A DNA stretch of 10,124 bases. It comes from an uncultured Alphaproteobacteria bacterium (GTDB lineage Bacteria; Pseudomonadota; Alphaproteobacteria; UBA7887). The stretch spans positions 1 through 10,124 of the forward strand of contig CAJWOI010000071.1 in NCBI GenBank assembly GCA_913044255.1, in the 5' to 3' direction. The number at the start of each line of letters is the position of its first letter. Within the stretch, counting starts at the first letter, position 1. Made by a program: the position numbers and the translations under genes. Shown piece after piece: positions 1 to 6,216 of this stretch. The notes under the pieces are model-generated. The model made no database searches. It saw only the letters and a list, made by a program, of their open reading frames with translations, and was not told the origin of the DNA.

Positions 1-296
1 CGCATTATCCCCATTTCGCGATCATAGACCATGGAAAGAGATGACTGCATGCCACTAAACAAAAGCACCATGCAGGCAAGGCCAGGCAAAATATAATATT
101 CGTAATTGACACTGCGCTGAAGGTACGGCTCTCCTGCATCGACACCATAAACACCACGGAAGCCAACCGCAAAAACAAATAGCCACAAAGCAGGTCGCAC
201 GAATGCGGAGAACAGGCGACCTTTTTGCTGGAAAAACTTGATCGTTTCGCGACGGCTTAATGCTGACAAGGCGGAAATGACGTGACTAAGCTGCAT
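1..296 (-). CDS. ABC-2 type permease of PQQ-alcohol dehydrogenase-linked transporter (PedC/LutF-like), partial
   Basis: This is the N-terminal part of an inner-membrane ABC-2 permease; 98 codons are visible and the frame runs open off the left edge. The start is the ATG at 296-294, supported by a strong ribosome binding site, AAAGGAG at 314-308, 11 bases upstream. The protein opens with a short cytoplasmic segment containing RRETIKFFQQKGRLFSAFVRP, followed by a hydrophobic helix (about residues 30-47), a polar stretch with YEYY, and a second helix (about 69-82). It then reads GMQSSLSMVYDREMG, a stretch typical of the PedC-type permeases that accompany PQQ-dependent alcohol dehydrogenases. It probably pairs with the ATPase at 2650-3411. 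It is last of the visible minus-strand genes, with a gap of about 100 bases after the binding protein. The PedC-like call is from recognised sequence pattern; the substrate is unknown, with lanthanide uptake proposed for relatives. Confidence 0.88.
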   Translation of the reverse strand, partial: MQLSHVISALSALSRRETIKFFQQKGRLFSAFVRPALWLFVFAVGFRGVYGVDAGEPYLQRSVNYEYYILPGLACMVLLFSGMQSSLSMVYDREMGIM

Positions 297-396
297 TACT
301 TTCGCTTCTCCTTTGTGCGGTACAGCAGGGTTTCACGAATTAGATATGCAAAATCCCCAGAGCAACGTACCTGATTCATATTACTTCAATTTTTCG

Positions 397-1608
397 TTAA
401 AATTTGCAACTCGTATCTCTTTCGCCATGCCCAATCGTGTCTAGGTCATTGGTCCGATGCTTGAATCCCTCTATCGGAGCCCGCGTAATGGTCCAGTTTT
501 CGGTAGTTAACATAATCGGTTGGCGTAACTGGTTGTCCCAGGTGCGGATACTCATTCCAGGGCCCTTGCTACCATCTATTCTTAATTTATCGCTGCGTAA
601 ATAGGCTGCCACCTCAACCGCGTTGGAGGTTTTAGCACGTGCGATAGCCATCCCAATAGTTTTTAAAGCAACCCAAGCTCCCCAATCGGCTTCGCCCATT
701 CTTCTGCCGTGCATGCGCTCAAATCTGCCGTGCACCTGCGGTGCACCGTGGCGTAGGTAGGACCAATGCCAAACTCGAGGTACTATGCCGCTAGCGCCGG
801 TGACTGCCGCGGGTTTTTGGGTAGCGAATGGCACGGTTAACGAAAATTCACCATCAATATCGGCAACAAAGACAGCATCGTACTTGGCATTGCCAGTTAA
901 AAAATTGAGATTATTCGCTTCTCGTGCACGTGGATCATTTCCTAGAACAAAATCTCGAATTTCCGATATATTTAGTCCAAAAAGCTCGGCCGATCTTTCG
1001 AACGCCCGGGTCATTTCTGCATCTTCAGGTAAGGGGCCACGTAACACCAACACGCGAGTCCATTTCTGAGATACCAAATACTGCGCAACCGCATCAGCCA
1101 TCATTGAACGACTGGCCGCAATGTGAAACAGGTGTTGCTGGCAATGCTCGTTGCGAAGTGTATCTCCCGTTGCAGTGGTATTGAATAAAACAACATCTTG
1201 GTCACGTGTTTGCGCTGCTACATCAGCTACAACGGAATCCGGTGCATCCAAAAGAAAAAAATAGGTACCAGATTGGCGTAAACGGCTTATGGTCGCAACC
1301 ATTGAAGTTGCATTTTCCACGGTCTCTCGTTGCATTGCGAATCGAGCTTTTGCAATGCGCGTAAATTGTTTCAATTCATCGATTGCCAACAGGGCACCCG
1401 CGTAGGCCCTGCGATCAACGGTTGCAGTAGCCGATCGGATATCGACGGGGTGCACTCCCCAGTCTTCGTAGCGCACGTCTTGGATTAGATCGAGATAGCC
1501 GATAGTAACGGTGGGAAGTTCATCATTTCCCAATGAAGATTTTACAGCGGACGCCGCAATCAAAAAGACTCCGGCAAGCCGCAGTATCCAGTGCATGGAA
1601 CTAATCAT
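397..1608 (-). CDS. Periplasmic substrate-binding protein, PQQ-dependent alcohol dehydrogenase-associated ABC system
   Basis: This is a secreted ABC binding protein of about 403 residues with a type I periplasmic-binding (LivK-like) fold. I chose the ATG at 1608 over the adjacent TTG at 1611; an ATG at 1596 is also possible. A signal peptide covers about residues 1-27 (basic HWILRL, hydrophobic AGVFLIAASA, cleavage near SSLG). The mature protein starts with LPTVTIGYL and carries DRRAYAGALLAIDEL, LFNTTATGDTLR, HIAASRSMMADAVAQYL and the C-terminal GFKHRTNDLDTIG, which fit the family found beside PQQ-dependent alcohol dehydrogenases. Two cysteines remain after the signal, near residue 156 and three residues from the C-terminus, and may form a disulphide. 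The gene overlaps the end of the beta-propeller gene by 8 bases, so the two are probably translationally coupled. It presumably delivers ligand to the ABC-2 permease at 1-296. The ligand is unknown. Confidence 0.87.
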   Translation of the reverse strand: MISSMHWILRLAGVFLIAASAVKSSLGNDELPTVTIGYLDLIQDVRYEDWGVHPVDIRSATATVDRRAYAGALLAIDELKQFTRIAKARFAMQRETVENATSMVATISRLRQSGTYFFLLDAPDSVVADVAAQTRDQDVVLFNTTATGDTLRNEHCQQHLFHIAASRSMMADAVAQYLVSQKWTRVLVLRGPLPEDAEMTRAFERSAELFGLNISEIRDFVLGNDPRAREANNLNFLTGNAKYDAVFVADIDGEFSLTVPFATQKPAAVTGASGIVPRVWHWSYLRHGAPQVHGRFERMHGRRMGEADWGAWVALKTIGMAIARAKTSNAVEVAAYLRSDKLRIDGSKGPGMSIRTWDNQLRQPIMLTTENWTITRAPIEGFKHRTNDLDTIGHGERDTSCKF

Positions 1609-2587
1609 CAATCCGTACGGTATGTGGCGTGCGACCTACTGGAACCGAATTAACCGCTACTTTTTTGATAGTGTCGATAATTGTGATGTCGTCGCTGGCC
1701 CCGTTGGTCACCACAAGAAATTTTTCATCTGCAGTGAGGGCAGCTCCCCATACTCTATCTCCTGCCAGGACATAGTTTGTGACATCGCGGGACGCAACAT
1801 CTACAATCGCTACGTGTCGTGCTCTACCAAGTGTGATGTAGGCAGTTTTCCCATCAGCGGTCATCGCAAAATCAACCGGATTGATATCTCCCTCCCGCAT
1901 TCCTGGTTTTTCAAAAATTATTTCGTCAATAAGCTCAAAAGTTTGTGCATCAAGAATTGAAATGGTGCCGCCAAGTTCGTTCGTAACCCAGTACTCCTTG
2001 TCATCAGGTGTCACGATGCCACGTCGCGGACGATTTCCAACCAGCACTTCATCAAGAATGGTCCCAGACCATGGGTCTACGATAATTATCGTATTCGTGA
2101 CTTCGGACGTTACAAATACTACCTCGCCGTCATTACGGAAGGTTATTCCCTCGGGTTCAATGCCCACATCCTCGATTGTACGGATTTGTTTACCGGTGTC
2201 TGGGTCGGTAACAGTTACCTCGTTGTCGTCTTCATTGGCTGCCACAAGAATTTTCCCGGATGGGTCGATACTAAAGATTTCAGGATCCTCTCCAGCTTCG
2301 AGAAAATTTATTATTTCTAAACTTGCCACGTCTAGGACTTCGATCCGGTCGCTGCCGCTTGCAGCGATAAGGAGTTGCGTGTTGTTTTTGTGCCAGCGCA
2401 TGTCTCGCGGACGTTCGCCGGTAGGAATAGTTTTGACAATCTCGAAATTTTTACCATCAATGACGGTTACAGTATTGTCTGCCTCATTGCTCACAAAAAT
2501 ATATCCTGTTCCCTCGGCGAAAACGGGAGTCACCAAAATGAGCGAAAGCATGGTTGAGCAACAAAGTATATGTCTTTGAAAAAACAT
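1601..2587 (-). CDS. Secreted YVTN-family beta-propeller protein, PQQ-dependent catabolism-associated
   Basis: This is a 328-residue periplasmic beta-propeller. The signal peptide runs to about residue 24 (hydrophobic MLSLILVT, cleavage after VFA). Seven repeats ending in an aspartate-closed strand can be counted, near residues 29-44, 72-86, 113-128, 156-171, 198-213, 248-263 and 289-305. Typical units are YIFVSNEADNTVTVID and ILVAANEDDNEVTVTD, so a complete seven-bladed ring is expected. The loops are rich in Asp and Glu, for example the DPDTG turn after blade 3. No catalytic motif or haem site is visible. Its place between the ATPase and the binding protein matches the beta-propeller family that travels with the PedABC-type transporter. 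It may act as a periplasmic scaffold, a ligand-binding accessory or an assembly factor for the dehydrogenase; this is inference. The start is the ATG at 2587, after a 62-base gap; the ribosome binding site is weak (AGAGA). Confidence 0.88.
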   Translation of the reverse strand: MFFQRHILCCSTMLSLILVTPVFAEGTGYIFVSNEADNTVTVIDGKNFEIVKTIPTGERPRDMRWHKNNTQLLIAASGSDRIEVLDVASLEIINFLEAGEDPEIFSIDPSGKILVAANEDDNEVTVTDPDTGKQIRTIEDVGIEPEGITFRNDGEVVFVTSEVTNTIIIVDPWSGTILDEVLVGNRPRRGIVTPDDKEYWVTNELGGTISILDAQTFELIDEIIFEKPGMREGDINPVDFAMTADGKTAYITLGRARHVAIVDVASRDVTNYVLAGDRVWGAALTADEKFLVVTNGASDDITIIDTIKKVAVNSVPVGRTPHTVRIDD

Positions 2588-2649
2588 GGCAGTCTCTATA
2601 TTCTGTTAGTGAATTTCAGTATCAGAATTTTGTTGAAAAGTGTGGAGAA

Positions 2650-3411
2650 TCAATCCTCTTTTGTTATGAAAACAAAAGCGTCATGAAGGTCGTTCATGCC
2701 GGTTTCCTTTACCAGTCTGGCGGGTGCGCCAGTTGTTAATACTTCACCTTTATGAAGGATAATCACACGGTCAGCTTGTTCAGCTTCGTCTACTAAATGG
2801 CTTGCCCAAAGTACCGCCATCTGACGTTCTTGTTTGAGTCGTAGGACGTACGACAGTAGATCTCTGCGGCTGCTTGGATCAAGTCCAACGGTCGGCTCAT
2901 CCATCAATAGAAATTGTGGACGATGCAGCAACGCCCGGGCTAGTTCGACGCGTCTTCGCTGTCCACCGCTTAGGGAGCGTGCTTGATCCTTAGAACGGTC
3001 GGTAAGTTTTAGTTTTCCTAACTCTTCATCAATACGTACGAGCGCTTCGTTTCTATTCAACCCGTGCAGACTTGCGTGGAACCGCAGATTGTCGATAACG
3101 CTAAGGTCCAGATCAAGAGTAGGTTGTTGAAATACGACACCAATACCCGCAAGTGCTGGAACAGCATTTTTGAGGATGTTGATGCCGGCAATATGAATTT
3201 TCCCGGCATCTGGTACAAATAGACCAGTTAGCAGCTGAAACAACGTTGTTTTCCCAGCTCCGTTTGGTCCAAGTAGTGCGACAAATTCGCCCGACTTAAT
3301 CGTAATATCTACAGCATTCAGCGCTTTGCGGGTACCGTAAGATTTATCAATGCCCGTAGCGTTTAAAACTAGATTTGAGTCTGGGTCGTTATTGATGTTC
3401 GCTGAGTTCAC
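2650..3411 (-). CDS. ABC transporter ATPase, DrrA/PedB-like, PQQ-dependent alcohol dehydrogenase system
   Basis: This is a complete 253-residue cytoplasmic ATPase. It has the Walker A GPNGAGKTT (residues 48-56), a Q-loop glutamine at 95 (VVFQQP), the signature LSGGQ (147-151), Walker B LLMDEP (168-173) and an H-loop histidine at 205 (ASHLVDEAEQADR). The QRRRVELARALLHRP and DEPTVGLDP stretches place it in the ABC-2 (DrrA/CcmA/NodI-like) branch and not with the NitT/TauT ATPases, unlike the adjacent gene. It probably powers the ABC-2 permease at 1-296. The start is GTG at 3411, preceded by an AGGA about 8 bases upstream; a nearby ATG is out of frame. The gap to the upstream ATPase gene is only 9 bases, so the two ATPases are almost certainly co-transcribed. 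In relatives this ATPase is annotated as part of the PQQ alcohol dehydrogenase-associated ABC system. Confidence 0.92.
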   Translation of the reverse strand: MNSANINNDPDSNLVLNATGIDKSYGTRKALNAVDITIKSGEFVALLGPNGAGKTTLFQLLTGLFVPDAGKIHIAGINILKNAVPALAGIGVVFQQPTLDLDLSVIDNLRFHASLHGLNRNEALVRIDEELGKLKLTDRSKDQARSLSGGQRRRVELARALLHRPQFLLMDEPTVGLDPSSRRDLLSYVLRLKQERQMAVLWASHLVDEAEQADRVIILHKGEVLTTGAPARLVKETGMNDLHDAFVFITKED

Positions 3412-3420
3412 TGCATCATC

Positions 3421-4257
3421 CTAATGTTTTTCGTTGAGATCAGGCCCGCTAGACGTTTTGTCGTTTGTATTTTTGCCCACCGATGGGCCTGAGGTCATGC
3501 CGTGCAACAAGGATTCGTGCTCTGACAAGAGATTTTGTCGAAATTGGTCGATTTGCGGATCTTCAACCTCCCTTGGGCGTGGTAAGTCGACGGGCTTATC
3601 CAGGATCACACGAGACGGACCACGCGACAAAAATACTATTCGATCGGATAAATATATTGCCTCTCGTAAATCATGTGTCACAAAAATCACAGTAGTTGGT
3701 CGAGTTTGCCATAAATCAAGTAACAGCTGGCGCAATAAATTTCCGACAGGCATATCCAATGAAACAAATGGCTCATCAAGTAAAAGTAGTTGTGGTTCCG
3801 TGGCGAAGGCTCGCGCTAAGGCAACCCGTCGCTGCATGCCACCAGAAAGTCTATTTGGAAACTCGTCAAGTGAGTCCGCAAGCTCCATACGAGCCAGTAA
3901 TTGTTCAGCTTTTCCGTTTTCTACGGTCGCGTCATCCATTACTACGCGTACATTTTCCCGCACCGTCATCCATGGTAAAAGGCGTGGTGTTTGGAACATG
4001 TAAGAGATACGAATTGAGTCCAATGGTTGGTCATTTTTGGCGACGATAGTGCCGTTTGCGTCATCATCTATTCCAGCAATTATATTCAAGAGTGTTGTTT
4101 TGCCGCAGCCGGATGGCCCTACAATGCAGAGAAATTCGCTATCTAAAACAGATAGCTTTAAATCCTTGATTGCGACACGAGTGTTTGCACCCGAGCTGGC
4201 TACGTACGCCTTGCGATCTATCCGGATATCCAATTCGGCCGCGTTCACTTGCGCCAC
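3421..4257 (-). CDS. NitT/TauT-family ABC transporter ATPase (SsuB/TauB-like)
   Basis: This is a 278-residue import ATPase. It shows Walker A GPSGCGKTT (residues 47-55), a Q-loop glutamine at 89 in the stretch MFQTPRLLPWMTVRENV that is typical of nitrate/sulphonate/taurine importers, the signature LSGGM (137-141), Walker B LLLLDEP (157-163) and an H-loop histidine at 195 (VTHDLREAIYLSDR). The C-terminal tail after about residue 245 is hydrophilic and low in complexity. The start is uncertain: GTG at 4257 overlaps the permease gene by 13 bases, while GTG at 4248 would give a 4-base GTGA overlap, the commoner arrangement in coupled genes. It should energise the permease at 4245-5036 and work with the binding protein at 5015-6025. 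The ligand cannot be read from the ATPase. Confidence 0.93.
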   Translation of the reverse strand: MAQVNAAELDIRIDRKAYVASSGANTRVAIKDLKLSVLDSEFLCIVGPSGCGKTTLLNIIAGIDDDANGTIVAKNDQPLDSIRISYMFQTPRLLPWMTVRENVRVVMDDATVENGKAEQLLARMELADSLDEFPNRLSGGMQRRVALARAFATEPQLLLLDEPFVSLDMPVGNLLRQLLLDLWQTRPTTVIFVTHDLREAIYLSDRIVFLSRGPSRVILDKPVDLPRPREVEDPQIDQFRQNLLSEHESLLHGMTSGPSVGKNTNDKTSSGPDLNEKH

Positions 4258-5036
4258 CGAGTTGCATAACGGTCCATCGGGCCAATCAATGCTAGTTCTA
4301 CTGCTATCATCACGATCACGAACGCAAGCGTATAGGCAAGAATGCTGGCAATATCGAAATCCCCAAAAAATACGTAGAGTTGAAATCCTATACCATTACT
4401 ACGTCCGAGTAGCTCAACGACTAACACGATCTTCCAAATCAAAGCGATACCGGAACGAGCTGCAATCATGATGTACGGATATAATTGTGGTAAGAAAAAG
4501 TTGAAAAACAATCTTCGAGGGCCAACCCGGAACACTTGCGCGACCTGCAAGAGATCATGGTCTACAGCGCGCGTTCCTTCACGCAGCGTTACTACAACAT
4601 TGGGAAACTTGTTGAGGGAGACGGCGATGATTGCGGCGACTTCGGTCAAACCGAACCAGACGTAGCACAGAATGATGGTGACCAACGCCGGGATGTTTAA
4701 GAATAAGATCAGCCACCCATCCAGCAGGATGTCGAGGCGCTTCCGTAAACCCATAAGTATGCCAATAACGGTGCCGGAAACCATAGCCAATATGAACGCA
4801 GCTGCGACTCGCCACAAGGTAATCCCAAGGTCAAAAAGCAGACTGCCATTCGTCAGGTGGTCGTAGAAAACAATGGCCACTGTCCACGGGTCTGGTAACA
4901 CTCGACTTTGGGCAAAAAACGCACTAGCTCCCCAAATTACCAATAAGAGAACAAACGAAATCACACGCAGCCAAGTCGTGTTTATCCCAGCTCCAGGAAT
5001 CGATTCAACGAGGTTCAATAGGCGTCTCCACCCCAC
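4245..5036 (-). CDS. NitT/TauT-family ABC transporter permease (SsuC/TauC-like)
   Basis: This is a 263-residue inner-membrane permease of normal length for the family, with about six hydrophobic segments (near residues 22-42, 70-97, 106-125, 126-145, 186-206 and 228-252). The region 158-191 is the EAA-type loop that docks onto the ATPase, reading DLLQVAQVFRVGPRRLFFNF followed by FLPQLYPYIM, with the conserved Gly and Pro of the motif. The N-terminal VLPDPWTV is also typical. The start is GTG at 5036, a 22-base overlap with the binding-protein gene; a TTG at 5018 would give a 4-base TTGA overlap and cannot be excluded. Overlaps at both ends point to tight translational coupling in one importer operon. 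The substrate class (anion, sulphonate, cofactor or other) is not determined by the sequence. Confidence 0.93.
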   Translation of the reverse strand: MGWRRLLNLVESIPGAGINTTWLRVISFVLLLVIWGASAFFAQSRVLPDPWTVAIVFYDHLTNGSLLFDLGITLWRVAAAFILAMVSGTVIGILMGLRKRLDILLDGWLILFLNIPALVTIILCYVWFGLTEVAAIIAVSLNKFPNVVVTLREGTRAVDHDLLQVAQVFRVGPRRLFFNFFLPQLYPYIMIAARSGIALIWKIVLVVELLGRSNGIGFQLYVFFGDFDIASILAYTLAFVIVMIAVELALIGPMDRYATRWRK

Positions 5037-6025
5037 AAAGTGCCGGGGGCAAGTTCTTTGCTCCGTCCGACCAGTGCTCGACCACCGTGCTCAGCAACAA
5101 TGCGGAATGCAGCCCGAATCGCGTCTTCCTGCTCTTTCCCATATGTCTGAGGGACGCCCTCCCGGTATCCATGGCGAAGTGCTGCTAATGTAGCATCATC
5201 TTTGGCCCTGGTGAGCGGCCTCAGACGCTCCCATTCCTCGTCCGATTGCATCATGATCTCGCGTGCAGACGACGATGCCTCAAAAAACGCTCTCACAGCC
5301 TCTGGGTTTTCCTCGGCCCAGGCCTCGCTGAAAACATATCCGATTAACGGTAGCCGTCCAGGAACTCCAAGTGCTGGTAACAGGTCCTGTACCTTAATAA
5401 GCTCAATCATGCCGGCTGCCCGAAGGCGGGCAGTGTAATTCCAGTAATTTAACACGGCATCCAATTCACCTTGCCGGAATTTTTCGTTAAGCAGCGGCGG
5501 AGCCGCGTAGGCGGGTCTTGTTATTTTGCTTAGGTCTTCGCCTATCGTTTCAAACGAATACGCGCGGAGTAAAAGCCAACTCTTGTCAATTGGACTCCCT
5601 GCCACACCAATTCTTTTGCCGCGTAGATCCTCAAGTCGTTCAATTCCACTGCCCGGGTGCACCATCACTGAGCCCGCCGCTTCAGAGTAAGGTACGAAGG
5701 TGTAATCAGCTCCGGTATGGCGTTGTCGTGAAGTCCAAATCCAATCGGTGACTATCATGTCCACGTCGCCCGCGTTTAACGCAATGGAGGTAGCGTTTTT
5801 GTTGGCAAGACCGACTACGTCAAGGACCAATCCTGAATGTTTGTCCAATTCGTGGTGTTTTATTACATTTAATTCCCAATTTACTGTGCCAAATTTGAGA
5901 ACAGCCAGTCGCACATTTAGCTCCTTTTGTGTTGTGCCGTGGGCTGGGAGAGTGCTGTGCAGGGCGGCTATCACAACGCCCATTGCAAGGACAGAGAGGC
6001 AGCGACAGGTTGACATCCGTTTCAT
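5015..6025 (-). CDS. NMT1/SsuA-like periplasmic substrate-binding protein of NitT/TauT-type ABC importer
   Basis: This is a secreted binding protein of about 336 residues. A GAGG at 6034-6031 lies 5 bases before the ATG at 6025 and only 2 before the ATG at 6028, so I prefer 6025. The signal peptide has basic MKR, a hydrophobic core SVLAMGVVIAAL and probable cleavage after PAHG (near residue 30). The mature domain shows the NMT1/SsuA pattern: LNVRLAVLKFGTVNWELN, ALNAGDVDMIVTDW, GSVMVHPGSGIERLEDLRGK, RIGVAGSPIDKSWLLLR and FRQGELDAVLNYW. Aromatic residues (WIWTSRQR, NYWNY) probably line the ligand site. It is the first gene of the minus-strand operon and overlaps the permease gene. Family ligands include nitrate, sulphonates and thiamine precursors. 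Its co-transcription with the PQQ alcohol dehydrogenase-associated transporter suggests a ligand tied to that metabolism, which is inference. Confidence 0.88.
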   Translation of the reverse strand: MKRMSTCRCLSVLAMGVVIAALHSTLPAHGTTQKELNVRLAVLKFGTVNWELNVIKHHELDKHSGLVLDVVGLANKNATSIALNAGDVDMIVTDWIWTSRQRHTGADYTFVPYSEAAGSVMVHPGSGIERLEDLRGKRIGVAGSPIDKSWLLLRAYSFETIGEDLSKITRPAYAAPPLLNEKFRQGELDAVLNYWNYTARLRAAGMIELIKVQDLLPALGVPGRLPLIGYVFSEAWAEENPEAVRAFFEASSSAREIMMQSDEEWERLRPLTRAKDDATLAALRHGYREGVPQTYGKEQEDAIRAAFRIVAEHGGRALVGRSKELAPGTLWGGDAY

Positions 6026-6051
6026 CATTTCCTCAAGTTATTCTGCCAGTA

Positions 6052-6210
6052 ATGCTCGGAATAGTGGATAATTGGAGCGTATCGTTTACATTTGCAAGCT
6101 TAGGTGTGCTTTTTATATAGGGTCGACCGAAGCAGGCAAAGGTTACTTTAGACATTGAAGACGAGACAATTGGGCGTGAAAGAGCTAAAAAAGACGCCCA
6201 GAAAGACTAA
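6052..6210 (+). pseudogene. Possible small membrane-protein ORF interrupted by an in-frame TAG
   Basis: An ATG at 6052 opens a frame reading MLGIVDNWSVSFTFASLGV then LFI, a short hydrophobic segment, which stops at TAG (6118-6120). The same frame continues without another stop for 29 codons as a highly charged tail (GRPKQAKVTLDIEDETIG then RERAKKDAQKD) to TAA at 6208-6210, six bases before the hspQ start. A single-helix protein with a charged tail would look like this. A TGG-to-TAG change in an old small gene would explain it. No ribosome binding site is seen before the ATG, the stop overlaps the candidate hspQ promoter, and purine-rich DNA gives charged peptides by chance, so this may be no gene at all. 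Confidence 0.22.
6171..6200 (+). promoter_or_regulatory. Inverted repeat in the hspQ leader
   Basis: TGGGCGT at 6171-6177 is the exact reverse complement of ACGCCCA at 6194-6200, giving a 7-bp stem with a 16-base A-rich loop that ends 17 bases before the hspQ ATG. It is not followed by a T run, so it is not an intrinsic terminator. It could be an operator or an RNA structure affecting hspQ translation, or it could be chance. Confidence 0.25.
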
Positions 6211-6216
6211 AAACTT

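Larger units (their letters stand above)
6029..6216. promoter_or_regulatory. Divergent intergenic region with candidate promoters for both operons
   Basis: This 188-base AT-rich region separates the minus-strand transporter operon from plus-strand hspQ and should hold both promoters. A plus-strand sigma70-like candidate is TTGCAA at 6092-6097, a 16-base spacer, then TATATA at 6114-6119, giving a leader of about 90 bases before hspQ. TTGCAA is its own reverse complement, so the same hexamer could serve a minus-strand promoter with a weak AATTAT (6073-6068) at 18 bases. An 8-base palindrome GGTCGACC lies at 6121-6128. These are eye-matched partial consensus sites of low certainty; the presence of promoters here is inferred mainly from the divergent layout. 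Confidence 0.4.

Noticed and set aside
1511..1960. Plus-strand open frame of 149 codons across two minus-strand genes
   Set aside because: It spans the junction of two well-supported minus-strand genes and shows no family pattern.
1881..2579. Plus-strand open frame of 232 codons
   Set aside because: It lies wholly antisense to the beta-propeller gene, which has a signal peptide and seven clear repeats. The plus-strand product is Ser/Thr-rich with no recognisable domain.
2600..2628. ATTCTG/CAGAAT inverted repeat in the gap before the beta-propeller gene
   Set aside because: Six weak pairs with a 17-base loop and no T tract on the transcribed strand; expected by chance in AT-rich DNA.
3434..4003. 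Plus-strand open frame of 189 codons
   Set aside because: Antisense to the NitT/TauT ATPase, whose Walker A, signature, Walker B and H-loop are all intact.
5929..6051. Upstream extension of the small amber-interrupted frame
   Set aside because: This part is antisense to the N-terminus of the binding protein, and its Cys/Arg-rich sequence looks like a shadow frame.
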